Source: Chelydra serpentina (Eukaryota; Chordata; Testudines; Chelydridae). Taken from it: a stretch of DNA of 64,000 nucleotides. Shown piece by piece: positions 20,019-31,627 of this stretch. Made by a program: the position numbers and the translations under genes. Numbering within the stretch: the first letter of the stretch is position 1; the number at the start of each line of letters is the position of its first letter. The notes under the pieces are model-generated. The model did no database searches and was not told the origin of the DNA. It saw nothing but the letters and a program-made list of their open reading frames with translations. The stretch is taken from NCBI GenBank assembly GCA_037349315.1, contig JBAIAC010000007.1:48757001-48821000 (forward strand). Direction: 5' to 3'.

Positions 20019-22158
20019 TAGGAGAAAGATGCCAACAAGGAATAGAAGAAGATGTGCCTCAGCAAGGAAAGCTACATCTTGGAGATCAGAAAGTGTAGGG
20101 GAAAAGTGAGAACTGCAAAAAGCCAAGTAGAGTTAGACCTTGACAAAGGAAATTAAAACCAATAGTTAAAGGGTTTTTACGCGATATAAATAAAAAGAAA
20201 CCAAAGAAAGAAGTGGGACCACTAAGCATTGAGGATGAGGTAGAGATTAAAGATAATCTAGGCATGGCCCAACACCTAAATGAATAATTTGCCTCAGTAC
20301 TTAATAAGAGTAATGCGGAGTTTGGGGACAGTGGCAGGGTGGCTAAAGGGAACGAGGACATGGAAGTAGAAATTACCACATCCAAGGTGAAAGTCAAACT
20401 CAAACAGGTTAATGGGACCAAACTGATGGGCCCAGATAATCTCCCTGCAAGCATATTAAATGAACTGACACTTGAAATTGGAAAGCCAATAGCAAGGATT
20501 TTTTTAATGAATCCATAAACATGCGGGTCACACCTTATGACTGAGAATTGCAAATATAGTATCTATTTTTAAGAAGGGAGCGAGGGGGACAGTGATCCAG
20601 CAAACTACAGGCCCTTTAGTTTGACCTCAGTTGTATTCAGGGTCCTAGAACAAATTTTGAAAGAGAATGTAGTTAAGGATATAGAGGTAAACGGTAACTG
20701 GGATAAAATACAACTATGTTTTACAAAAGGCAGATTGTGCCAGACCAACCTGATCTCTTTCTTTGAGAAGATACAGATTTTCTAGACAAAGGAAATGCAA
20801 TAAATCTAATCTACCTGGATTGCAGTAAGGCATTTGATACAGTTCAATGTGGGGAAAGTATTAGTTAATGGGGATTAATACGAGAAGCAAAAGATGGGTA
20901 AGGAACTGATTAAAGGTGAGACTCCAGCATGTCATAATGAAAGGTGAACTGTCAGGCTAGAGAGAGGTTACTAGTGGAGTTCCTCAAGGATCGGTTTTGG
21001 GATCAATTTTATTTAACATTTTCATTATTGACCTTGGCACAAAAAGTGGGACTGTGCTAATCAAACTTGTAGATGACACAAAGTTGGAAGGTATTGCCAA
21101 TAAGGAGGAGGACCAGAATATCATACAAGAAGATTTGGATAACCTTGAAAACTGGAGTAATAGAAATGGGATGAAAATTAATAGTGCAAAGTGCTAAATC
21201 ATGCACTTAGGGACTAACAAGAATTTTTGCTATAAGATGAAGATTTATCCGTTGGAAATGACAGAGGACGAGAAAGACCTGGGTGTACTGGTTGATCACA
21301 GGATAACTATGAGGGACCAATGTGATGCGGCCATGAACAAGGCTAATACAGTCCTAGGATGCATCAGGCAAGGGATTTCCAATAGGGACAGGGAAGTGTT
21401 AGTACCATTATACAAGGCACTGGTGGAACCTCATCTGGAATACTATGTGCAATTCTGGTCTCTCATGTTTAAGAAATATGAATTCAAACTGGAACAGGTC
21501 CAGAGAAGGACTACTAGGATTATCAGAGGAATGGAAAACCTACCTTCTGGGAGGAGACTCAAAGAGCTTGGCTTAAGCTTGAAATTAGATAGTTTTCTAA
21601 CCATCAGAGGAGTGAAGTTCTGGAAAAGCCTTCCAAGGGGAACAGTGTGTGTGGGGCGGGGGGGGGGATCTAACTGGTTTCAAGACTGAGCTTGATAAGT
21701 TTATGGAGAGCATGGTGTGATGAGATTGCCTACAGTAGCATATGGCACATCCATGACTGTTGTTAGCATATATCTCCAATTGCCAGAGATGGGGCACTGA
21801 ATGGGGAGGGCTTTGAGTTACTACAAAGAATTATTTCCCAGCTATCTGGCTGGTGGGTCTTGCTGATATGCGCAGGGTCTAATTTATTGCCGTATTTGGG
21901 GTTGGGAAGGAATTTCCCCCCCAGGTCAGATTGGCAGAGTCTGTGAGGGGGTTTCTGCCTTCCTCTGTGGCATGGGGCCTGGGTTACATGCTGGATTCTC
22001 TGTAACTTTGAAATTCTCAAATCAAGACTTCAATAATTTAGCCAGAGGTTATAGGTCTATTACAGGAGTGGGTGAATGAGGTTCTGTGGTCTGCAATGTG
22101 CAGGAGTAGATTATCCTGATGGTCCCTTCTGGCCTTTAAGTCTGAGTCTATGAATTTG
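20019..22158 (+). mobile_element. Decayed CR1 LINE, 3' part (RT and 3' UTR)
   Basis: This is the continuation of the CR1 at 12225-13079. Broken RT pieces follow in order: a GPDNLPASILN-like segment near 20430, QGSVLGSILFNIFIIDL around 20980, VDDTKLEG at about 21070 (the catalytic motif, altered from FADD), then GVLVDHRITMRDQC and ALVEPHLEYYVQFW at 21200-21480. Stops and frameshifts divide it, for example TAA at 21195. The long 3' UTR ends near 22158 with TTAAGTCTGAGTCTATGAA. It aligns with the CR1 at 7752-8362, so both belong to a CR1 subfamily different from the ATTCTATG-tailed copy at 9061-11195. Confidence 0.85.
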
Positions 22159-24390
22159 TGTACATTTTGAACATTTGTAACTATTTCGGCCCGAGTGCTT
22201 TCCTCACTCTAGCTCTCTTATCTCATACTGACAATTTTAAATCAGCACACATAAAAGTGTGTACATGTCAGAGATATGGACCATGGATTATGTTCTATAA
22301 TAATCAAGTGCTGGTCCAAGCCATTTTTATAATAATGCAAGGAATAATAATAACTGGGGAATATCACAGACAAAGAAGGCCCCTTCAAATGTATTCTTAC
22401 CCACTAAGAATAATTTTTTTAAATGTTCAAAACCAATAGCTCTGATATCCTCCCAGCATCTTAAAAAACTAATGTTCTCCATCCAATTATGCAAATTCAT
22501 AGTGTTATCTATAGTCAGCAAATACAATTATATGAATGGACTGATATTAACTTTCTGAAGGTTGTTTTTCAGTGCTAGCACCAGATACTTAGACACATCG
22601 GAGAACTCTCAGGTGAACTTCTCAAATCTAGAGAAGAAATCCCTCAGGTGTTCCCCCTCCTGTGTGTACCAACAAAGAATAATTTCAAGTGTGTTGCAAA
22701 CTTTGTTGGAAAGCACCTGATATTTGTTCATATTTATTCTTGTCAAGTCACTTCCAGAATTTTCTTTGGTAAAAATTAGCCAAAGAATCACTTAAAATTT
22801 CATTCCGTGTGTCAGCCTTGTAATTGCAAGGTAAGTAAGGAGAACTGTCTATCATTTCACCTCTTCATTCCTCTTGCAACACTGAAGAATTTGATTTTGT
22901 GTGAGCTTAATGCCAGAGACCAATACTATGAGTGACTAGTAACTCCAAGACAAAACAGCCTTAATTTTATCCTGTTTGGCAGAATGTTTGTGAGTAGCTT
23001 ACCTGACCTAGCACAGGCAGCTATGCTTCTTGATGGAACCTTGGATGCTAAAATGGAAAACTATCACACAGCAACCTTATAAAATAAGGAAATCCACCCA
23101 CAATAACAATAAAAAGCCCAATATAACAATGTTTCATACTCATTTCCCCAGGTCATTTTTCTGTAATTATGTCAGACCAAAGATATCCATTACTGGAGCC
23201 ACCCCAACAAAAAATACGAAACACCAACATTAAATTTTCCTTTCTAAGATGCAAGGAAATAAAATGTTTGACCCCAGATTTGCTTTAACTACACAATGCT
23301 GTTAACATCCCATATGTAATTTGGGTATCTGGTAAAGACAACTACCCAGCAATTTACGGCTACTGGAGATACTTTACAATCTATGATGCATTCTCCAGTG
23401 CTACGCTGCTGCTGCTGCTTTTTTTTTTTTTTTTTATTGGCCAATTACATTACAGTGGGAGACTTAAAGACTATGTGGTGTCAAATGATGCCTGCTTAAT
23501 ATTGTTACCAAAGATTCTCTCCTTATCTATTTTCTGATTCATGGTTAAAAATAAAATAACCCCCTCGCACCCAAATCACAAGTTTCACCCTTCCATTCTC
23601 AAACTTTCTTTCAGGGCTTTCACCCCAGACATTTGTGACTAATTCTAATGAAGGCTTACATGCACATATTTCTGGCTTCAAACTGCAATTTTCATCTTCT
23701 GGCCCCATCAATGTGAATGTTACACCACCTTAGATTCCTTCTGGACTTAGATTGACTTACTTTCCCACTCACATACCAAGGTTTTACTTATCCCTCCCAT
23801 ATACACACTGTTACATATTATCTCTGTTGGCCTAGTAAAAGCCTAAGATGGTGTAACTCACATGCCGAGATCCCAGAAGACAAGAGGGTAGCAGAAAAGA
23901 ATCTAACAGGTGGGTGCAAAATGTATAAGTTACAAACCCCTACTTTAACATCTCCCTTCTTCCAGTTCCCTTGAGTTAAATCCATGGGTAGGCCTAAGGG
24001 AGTCTTGATGAGACTGAAGGAGTCTGCCTTATATCACTTTATACATCACCTCTGAATTTGGCCTAGGACTCCTTAGTTATAGGACATGACTTTCATAGGC
24101 CAGTTGACTTCAATGGAAGCTGCAGGAGTTTTTAAAAGCCCTTAAGAGAAGCAGGTAGATACCTCTCTGGCCATCATCCAGCCCACATATGCCTACGCAG
24201 GACAGGCAAGGGGACGGGACTCATGTGGTCTCAGTAATAGCTGCAAGGCAGCATTTCCAGTACCTATGTGCATGAAAATCCCTGACTTGTGCCTGTCTAC
24301 TCGGGCAGCATCAGGTGCACACTGAAGAAAATCTGGGTCCAGATTATGTACAAGGCTCTGCAGCAAACAACAGAACTCAGCAAACAGAAC
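22159..24390. other. Noncoding stretch
   Basis: No gene recognised. A (CTG)n tract runs straight into a poly-T of about 18 near 23405-23436, a simple repeat that could be the antisense tail of an old retroposon. The segment near 24080-24130 holds a GTTGACTTCAATGGAAG hairpin-type fragment. Open frames are 60 to 93 codons without domains. Confidence 0.55.
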
Positions 24391-24394
24391 CCCA

Positions 24395-24475
24395 TAACTG
24401 AGAATGCAATAGAACCCAGGAGTCCCGATTCCCAGTTCTCTTTCTAACCACTAGACTCCACTCCATTCCAACTTT
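24395..24475 (-). mobile_element. MIR/tRNA-derived SINE fragment, antisense
   Basis: The + strand reads GAACCCAGGAGTCCCGATTC then CTTTCTAACCACTAGACTCC. Reversed, this gives the GTCTAGTGGTTAGA head and GACTCCTGGGTTC B-box-like part of a tRNA-derived SINE. Only the head portion is clear. Confidence 0.6.
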
Positions 24476-26795
24476 AACATTGCTGTGGTACCTACTTTGT
24501 CTTCTGATCATCTGTGTTGTTCATAATTACTAGGTTATGTAGGATGAATTACAGGAGTGTGTGCAGACCATTAAAAGCAACATTTATTGAAGAAGAAAGC
24601 CATGGTATTATATTTAACCATCATGATGAAAATCTCAAATCCCTGTATTCAGGGTTTTGCAAGTAATTAAAACTATTATCTACTCCAATTGCTGCTCTTG
24701 GCAGTTATATACTCTGAATGTTTTACCATATCTTCTCAATAGAAAAGGTATTTGCAGTTGTAATGGTATGTAACATAATTCAAAAGCAAAATATCTATGA
24801 CCAATAGCCTAACAGTGCCATATATTATTAGTCACTATATTTAATTAAGGATCAAATTTCAGAGGCCCCCCTCTAATTGGTCAGCTAATTTAATGAGATG
24901 CTATTACAAGTTAAAGTAATTTCCACATCCTTAAACTTGACAGTGTTTAGTGGAGTTTTTCAGGAAACATTCATTGCCTGCATAATTATTCTAAACCTTA
25001 GGGGCCTTTGGGTTTAGGTCATGTTAACTTATATTCAGGGGATGGGGACCTTACACTGTTTTTAGCATTTTAAACAAGGAAGGAGATGGCAGTACATCAG
25101 TGTGGCAGATGTCTTCTCATTTCACAGAGTTTACATATGTGAATAGGTTTAGTGTGGTATCTGTACAAAGCTGATCCCATTCAGTTGATTATTTATCTAA
25201 ATTAAAGGATGGCTTAACGTAATTTCAATCATATGTGCCCTATGGCTATGTGGTTAGCTAAAAAGGTCAGTACTTCTGCCTTATAGGGGCTCAGGATGGA
25301 GTTCTACTACTTTTCTGCCAATCTTTTTCTGGATTTCATGAGGGACAGTTTACTTTGTAGCATATAATGATCTAATCAAGGAAATAATGCATATGACATG
25401 GCTGCCCTTTGGTTTTCTCCTACATTCCTCTGAGGAACAGTTGTACAGGGCCCCTGAAAGAGGAAATGGAAGTCTACAGGAATCAATCATGAGGGCCAGC
25501 CCACTATAAGGGGTATAATTTTAAGAAGCTTGAAGTGATTGCAAGAACAGACAAAACAGATGTTACACGACCTAAAGCTATGCAATATGCTGACAAGATT
25601 GTGGCATTTGTGAAAGTTGAAACTACACAAGGGATATTGGCTCTTCCAACTGACAAAAAAGGGGGCGGGGAATATTTTAGATCTCATGGTCTGTGCCTTG
25701 AGTAAAATTCAATAAAATAGCAAACATTTCTCAATTTCAATTGGCTAATCATTTAGAGGTCATTCTGAATTGCTCAAACAGGTTTAAGCCAAGAGACACT
25801 TGGTGGGTTTGGTCGGATTCATGCAAACATTGGTTAATTCTTGCAAATTCACATCCCAAAGTTCTAAGCCTAAACTGCCAAACTTCCACTGGTTTCACAT
25901 CATATAGGCCCAAGTTCTCTTGAAAGGTCCAAGAACCTGATCTGCATTTCAAGTTCATAAAAAAACTCTAAACCAGCTGAATTTTCCCATGGTTTCAGGT
26001 GTTATGATTATCTTGTACAATTCTGCTTGCTAAGGTGTCTTCTTTTCCTGCTTCCTGTAATTAATGTTATTGTAATTAAATCTAATTTGGCTCTGGCAGA
26101 GCAGGACTATTTTCATTCTAAACATGTGTTTTCAGGGCACATGAGCAATTTCTAATAATCAAATCCAATTTGAGTATCTTTCTCCTATTTTTGTTTAGTC
26201 TGTGTGATTAGTAGAAACAACTTTGGTTAGGTGGTGGATTGATGTGGAGTGCCAAAGAGTGCAGACAGGGGTTGGGCCACTTCTAGGTTATTTACTCATT
26301 TCTAGGTGGTTAATGTACTCTTTAAACATATTTTATTCATTTGATGTGGTCCAGTGTGGAGTTGAATACCTTTCTATGCTTGCTTCAAACTGTCTACAGA
26401 GCTCAAGGGAAGCAAACAGAATGCAGAAGTTAGATTTTTTTCCCCTCCTCTCTTTTTCATCAAGGAACTGTGGTACATTAACATCACAAATTCAAGCCAC
26501 AGTCTTGTGATGCTGAAGCGAAAGCTTCACCTTTGGTTAGTGCGTCTGGAGGTGATGGCTCATTCCAGGACATGCAGGGAACTTTCCATTAGCAAACTGA
26601 TAGTCTGTGAGTCACGCTGCCAGCCTTAGATGACAAATCTGAATCATTGTCATCCAACTGTACCAATTTAAGATGCTCATTTGGAGGTAGTTAAACTGGA
26701 ATTCAGCCACAGGGGAAAAGCAATGTCCAGCTACTGCCGCTATGTTTTAAAAATGCTAATCTGAAACTGTGCAAGTAGGGAAAGATGCTTGCAAC
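24476..26795. other. Noncoding stretch
   Basis: I see no gene, RNA or transposon termini that I can defend. The sequence is AT-rich with short open frames under 100 codons. Confidence 0.55.
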
Positions 26796-26803
26796 AACTA
26801 GAA

Positions 26804-26916
26804 CAGTGTTTCTCAACCTTTTTGATACCAGGGACCGGCTTGCTCCCTTTCTAAACTGTGTCAGGGAGATCTCAGGCACCAGCCCCAGTCCACAGACTGG
26901 TCATTGAGAAATACTG
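26804..26916. mobile_element. hAT (Charlie-like) mini-element with 8-bp duplication
   Basis: The left end CAGTGTTTCTCAACCTTTTT and the right end ATTGAGAAATACTG are inverted repeats of the CAGTGGTTCTCAAC type. The interior carries CAGGGACCGG and GTCCACAGACTGG. The flanks AACTAGAA (26796-26803) and AACTAGAG (26917-26924) match at 7 of 8 bases, the duplication size of hAT transposons. It has no coding capacity. Confidence 0.85.
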
Positions 26917-26924
26917 AACTAGAG

Positions 26925-27837
26925 AACCAGATCTACGAGGAAACTGGCTAAACTTTGGGAATACCAGCCAAAGAGAATACCAGTCCCATCAAGTTTGCAA
27001 CCAGTTTCCTCCAGGACTGATGAACATCATAACAGATTACCAGATTTACACTATTTTGGCATGCATAGTATGCATTAAATTATTACAATTCTGTTGACGC
27101 GCTCAGTAACTGCATATGCAAATTACTAGTTATACCTCTAATTGGCCACGTGTTTGAGCTGTTACTGCAAGTGAATGTTCAATCACGGTAATTATATCCA
27201 TAATTTATGGACAGCTATGAAAATCTGGCCCTGAAGATACTGTTTTCATAGTTGGTAAATCACACATATTAGCAATATATAACCTCACCATGGTTTTGTG
27301 TTTGTTTGGTTTTTTTGCACTCACACTGCCTTCCAATAGTTATTTGTATGCACAGAAAGCCCAAGTTTTTAAAATATGGTCTGTTAAATTTAATCACATT
27401 TTACATTCAAGAAATGTGAATTATATTTCTACTGGGAAAAAAAAATCTGAAATACTGTCTAGATCACCAAGGCAACCCCACTGTGGTAGTGAAACACAAC
27501 CTTCAAGCTTTGATGCGTCACAAACATGACACATCGTCATCATCAGTGTAGAAGGATCATCCTACAATCCTATATTTAATAGGGAATAAATAAACTATAC
27601 ATTGCTTCATCTTTTTCACTTTCTGTAGCCCTTTGAGATGCTGGGGCTTCACTTTACCACAACGAATGGATCCTAAGTTTCCTACCAGTTAATCTCTTTC
27701 CTTCTCTAAAGTATTTTGCTGCTCTCTGCTGTGTTTTGGATTGTACAGAAGGGCAGGAATTTTGAGGAAAGCCCTTTCGATTAAGGGCTTTGAAAATTAC
27801 TATCCCTTTGTGAGACACAAAGGGGACCAGTAATCAC
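26925..27837. other. Noncoding stretch
   Basis: Nothing recognised. A 79-codon open frame at 27290-27529 has a hydrophobic start but no domain. A short repeated TCATC run lies near 27536. Confidence 0.5.
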
Positions 27838-27840
27838 TAA

Positions 27841-27855
27841 GGGTATGTCTACACT
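27841..27855 (+). repeat. Harbinger left terminal inverted repeat
   Basis: GGGTATGTCTACACT pairs with the right end at 32550-32564 (GGCCTGGTCTACACT when reversed): GGTCTACACT-like cores with changes near the tip. Beyond it, both ends contain CTATCCCACAGT as inverted subterminal copies. Confidence 0.85.
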
Positions 27856-28218
27856 CGGACTGTAGTCCGATTTTACCAAAATCGATTTTTGTGAGCCGAT
27901 ATTATGAAGTCGAACGTGTGTGTCCATACTAAGTGCATTAAATCGGCGTTGTGAGTCCACAGTATCGGGGCAAGCATCGACATTCCAAGTGGTGCACTGT
28001 GGGTAGCTATCCCACAGTTCCCGCAGTCCCTGCTGCCCATTGGAATTATGGGTTGAGCTCCCGATGCCTGAAGGGCCAAGAAATTTGTAGTGGGTGGTTA
28101 TGGGTACATGTCGTCATTCAACGGTCATACCCCCGCTCCCTCCGAGAAAGCAACGGCAGACAGTGGTTTTGCGCCCTTTTCCCTGGATTGAAAGTGCGGA
28201 CGCCATAGCACGGCGAGC

Positions 28219-29181
28219 ATGGAGCCCGGAGAGATCATCACAGAAGTTATGGCCGTTGTCAACACCTCACGCATTATCGTGCACTTTATCCAGAACCGGA
28301 ACTTGAGAAATCAGGAGAGTAGTCAGCGCGGTGTGGAGAGTAACGAGGACATGGACACAGACCTCTGTCAGAGAACGGGACCCTGCAAATTAGACATCCT
28401 GGTGGCAATGGGGCAGGCTCATGCCGTGGAACGCGGATTCTGGGCCCAGGAAACAAGCACAGACTGGTGGGACCGCATAGTGCTGCAGGTCTGGGATGAA
28501 TCCAAGTGGCTGCGAAACTTTCGCATGCGTAAGGGCACGTTCCTGGAACTTTGTGACTTACTGTCCTCTGCCCTGAAGCGCCAGAACACCAGGATGAGAG
28601 CAGCCCTGACAGTTGAGAAGCGAGTGGCAATAGTCCTCTGGAAGCTTGCTACGCCTGACAGCTACCGGTCAGTTGCAAATCAATTTGGAGTGGGCAAATC
28701 TACTGTGGGGGTTGTTGTGATGCAAGTAGCCAATGCAATCGTTGAGCTGCTGCTATCAAAGGTAGTGACCCTGGGAAATGTGCAGGTCATAGTAGATGGC
28801 TTCGCTGCGATGGGATTCCCTAACTGTGGTGGGGCTATAGACGGAACTCACATCCCTATCTTGGGACCGGACCACCAGGGCACCCAGTACATTAACTGAA
28901 AGGGCTTGGTGCTGCAAGCACTGGTGGATCACAAGGGACATTTCACCAACATCAACGTCGGATGGCCGGGAAAGGTTCATGACGCGCGCGTCTTCAGGAA
29001 CTCTGGTCTGTTTAGACGGCTGCAGGAAGGTATTTACTTCCCGGACCAGAAAATAACAGTTGGGGATGTGGAGATGCCTATAGTCATTCTTGGGGACCCA
29101 GCCTACCCCTTAATGCCCTGGCTCATGAAGCCATACACGGGAGCCCTGGACAGTAGTAAGAAGCTGTTCAACTACAGCTGA
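28219..29181 (+). pseudogene. Harbinger DDE transposase, N-terminal and central part, broken
   Basis: This gene would encode the endonuclease that cuts and joins the element (HARBI1-like family). The ATG at 28219 gives MEPGEIITEV. A helix-turn-helix-like region follows (LTVEKRVAIVLWKLATPDSY then SVANQFGVGKSTVG, about residues 135-175). The first catalytic aspartate is in CGGAIDGTH (residue 208) and the second in ILGDPAYPLM (residue 293). An in-frame TGA at 28897-28899 interrupts the protein just after QYIN, plausibly a CpG-type CGA to TGA change. The frame then stays open to 29181, where a CR1 insertion ends it. The third catalytic residue lies past that insertion. Frame and motif order are clear, so identity is secure; it cannot make a full protein. 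Confidence 0.9.
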
Positions 29182-29273
29182 TCTAGTTGGGGGTTGGTCC
29201 TGCTTTGAGCAGGGGGTTGGACTAGATGACCTCCTGAGGTCCCTTCCAACCCTGAGATTCTATGATTCTATGA
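29178..29273 (+). mobile_element. 96-bp CR1 3' end inserted in the transposase gene
   Basis: GGGGTTGGTCCTGCTTTGAG, CCTCCTGAGGTCCCTTCC and the ATTCTATG tail match the 3' end of the CR1 at 9061-11195. TACAG occurs just before (29173-29177) and just after (29274-29278), a probable 5-bp target duplication. Removing the insert would restore the expected transposase junction, so this insertion came after the Harbinger element. Confidence 0.88.
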
Positions 29274-29587
29274 TACAGGCTGAGCAAGTGCAGAATGGTG
29301 GTGGAGTGTGCATTTGGACATTTGAAAGGGGCTGGAGAAGCTTACTGACTTGCTCAGATCTCAGCGAAACCAATATACCCATTGTTATTGCTGCTTGCTG
29401 TGTGCTCCACAATCTCTGTGAGAGTAAGGGGGAGACGTTTATGGCGGGGTGGGAGGTTGAAGCAAATCGCCTGGCCTCAGCTTACGTGCAGCCAGACACC
29501 AGGGCGATTAGAAGAGCACAGCAGGACTCAGTGCGCATCAGGGAAGCTTTGAAAACTAGCTTCCAGACTGACCAGGGTAATCAGTGA
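29274..29587 (+). pseudogene. Harbinger transposase C-terminal part, frameshifted
   Basis: The beginning reads SKCRMVVECAFGHLKG in one frame, which includes the third catalytic acidic residue (the E codon at 29304). About 30 bp later the homology moves to another frame, RSLLTCSDLSETNIPIVIAACCVLHNLCES, because of a one-base loss around 29327-29335. Both pieces are typical of the PIF/Harbinger transposase C-terminus. It ends at the TGA at 29587. Confidence 0.85.
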
Positions 29588-29720
29588 CTCTTACGTTTGT
29601 TTCTCCTTGATGAGAACCTGCCCCCATTTGTTTACTCTGTTTATATTGCCTATCGTCTCTAATCACCAACCCCCGTCCAACCCCTCTTCCCCTCTTCCAG
29701 CGCACCTTGCTTTGAAAGGA

Positions 29721-29760
29721 AATAAAGGCACCATTGTTTCACAAACAACAATTTTTTATT
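29721..29760. promoter_or_regulatory. Overlapping convergent polyadenylation signals
   Basis: AATAAA on the + strand at 29721-29726 serves the transposase. TTTATT at 29755-29760 reads AATAAA on the minus strand and would serve the Myb-like gene. The two signals are under 40 bp apart, so the genes converge tail to tail. Confidence 0.65.
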
Positions 29761-29851
29761 CAAGATTTGGGAAGACAGGGAGAGAACTGGGACGGTGGCC
29801 AGGGTGGGGTGTGGGCGGAGGGGTGGAGGAAGGAGGGAAGGAAAGGCCATT

Positions 29852-30363
29852 TCAAAACTTGTTGAATGACAGCCTTCTCCTGCTTGAGCAATCCGCAGGG
29901 GTGGAGTGGTTGTTCGCACGTTGCCTTCCCCCACGACTTTTGGGGACTCTGGGAGAGGAGGCTATGGGACTTGGGGAGGGGTGAGGGCAGTTACAGATGT
30001 GCTGCAGCGGCGGTCTGTCATCCTGCCTGCGTTCCTGCAGAACATCCACCAGACGCCGGAGCGTGTCGGTTTGCTCCCGCAGTAGCCCAAGCATCGCCTC
30101 TGTCACCCTCTGGTCTTCCTGACGCCACCTCTCAGCTCGAGTGTCCCTCCTGTCCTCACACTCGTCCCTCCTGTCCTCCCATTCGCTGGACGCTTCCTTG
30201 TACTGGGAAATTCTGTCCCTCCACACATTCTGCTGAGCTAATTCAGTGCGGGAGCACTGCATCAGCTCAGAGAACATCTCGTCGCATGTGCGTTTCTTTC
30301 TCCACCTTATCTGCGACAGCCTTTGGGAGGGAGATGCCGGGGGAAGCCTAGGGACAGTTGCAG
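29852..30363 (-). pseudogene. Harbinger Myb-like gene, exon 2
   Basis: On the minus strand this exon begins after a good acceptor (pyrimidine run then CCCACAG, intron end at 30364). It encodes SPSQRLSQIRWRKKRTCDEM followed by a long charged helix (REQTDTLRRLVDVLQERRQD), a likely coiled coil. This is the usual C-terminus of the Harbinger-encoded Myb-like accessory protein, which helps the transposase reach the nucleus and bind the ends. Exon 2 itself has no internal stop; exon 1 is frameshifted, so the gene is broken overall. Confidence 0.75.
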
Positions 30364-31627
30364 CTGTGGGATGAAAAAAAGGGAGTGAATTTTTTAAATA
30401 GGTACATTTTACAGAACAATGCTTATACTCTTTCGCGGTGAACAGCACCATTCACAGTACCTACCAAATATACTTTCAGTACAAGGTTGCATTTTGCATC
30501 TTTATATTGACTGCCTGGGGCTTTGGTGTACAGATCACACACGCAGGGCTGGGCAACGGAATTCGGCTAGCGGGCGGCCATGGTAAGCCATAGACTTTCG
30601 GCTTCGGAAACCTTAATTAACAGCAGCGCCCTCCTTTCATGCTCAAAGCAAAGTAACTCAAAACAAAGTAACTCCAACCATCCCATTTTCTGGGATGCTA
30701 GCTTTCGCCGTCACCCAAAAGCATGGCTGGTATCAGGGACGCTCCCTGCTAGCCAAATGCCAACTGCCCAGCATGAACGGCTCCCCTCCCCACTCCCACC
30801 GCGTGGCTGGTATCAGGGAAGCTCCCTGCTAGCCGAACACCAACTGCCCAGCATGAACGGCTCCCCTCCCCGCTCCCACCGCGTGGCTGGTATCAGGGAA
30901 GCTCCCTGCTAGCCGAACGCCAACTGCCCAGCATGAACGATCACCCTCCCCTCCCACACCGCATGGCTGGTATCAGGGAAGCTCCCCACTAGCCGAACGC
31001 CAACTGCCCAGCATGAACAACCCCCCTCACCGCTCCCACCGTGTGGCTGGTATCAGGGAAGCTCCCTGCTAGCCGAACGCCAACTACACAGCATGAACGA
31101 TCACCCTTCCCTCCCCCACCACATGGCTGGAAACTGCGGTGAGGATTTCTTTTCAGGAACAGGCAAATAGCCCAGTAGAAACAGCCACCTCTGACTGTCC
31201 CCGTAATTAAATTCCCGTATTTCAAACAGGTCACCATGAATAATATCACTCTGATGAAGATAACACAGACAGAGAAAGAACGGATGTTGCTTTAATGCCA
31301 GCAAACACCGGGGCCGTATGCTGCCAGTCTTTGCCGTGCAATGATACCAGAGTACTTGCTACTGGCCTGGCGTGGTAAAGTTTCCTACCATGGAGAACGC
31401 AATAAGGCTGCTCTCCCCAGAAACCTTCTGCAAAGGCTTTTAGAGTACCTCCAGGAGAGCTTCATGGAGATGTCCCTGGAGGATTTCCGCTCCATCCCCA
31501 GACATGTTAACAGACCTTTCCAGTAGCTCTACTGGCCACGAATGCATCCTAAGTCCTCAGGGCAAAGTAACCATTAAAAACCAATTGCTTTACAACCATG
31601 TCTTTTCTATTGAAAAGATACACTCAC
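30364..31627 (-). other. Intron of the Harbinger Myb-like gene
   Basis: The donor reads CAG|GTGAGT on the minus strand (exon end 31628) and the acceptor CCCACAG is at 30364. Both sides are phase 1: one base from exon 1 (after GEGTS) plus CT from exon 2 gives an alanine codon and a smooth protein junction. The intron carries the 80-bp minisatellite. Confidence 0.7.
30721..31130. repeat. 80-bp minisatellite, five full copies plus a partial
   Basis: GTGGCTGGTATCAGGGAAGC recurs at 30721, 30801, 30881, 30961, 31041 and 31121, an exact 80-bp period with no length change. Units differ by a few substitutions (for example CGTGGC/CATGGC and CTCCCC/TCACCC). It lies within the intron of the Myb-like gene. 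Confidence 0.95.

Noticed and set aside
30721..31130. Regularly spaced repeats that might suggest a CRISPR array
   Set aside because: The whole 80-bp unit is repeated with no unique spacers, in a vertebrate transposon intron. It is a minisatellite.
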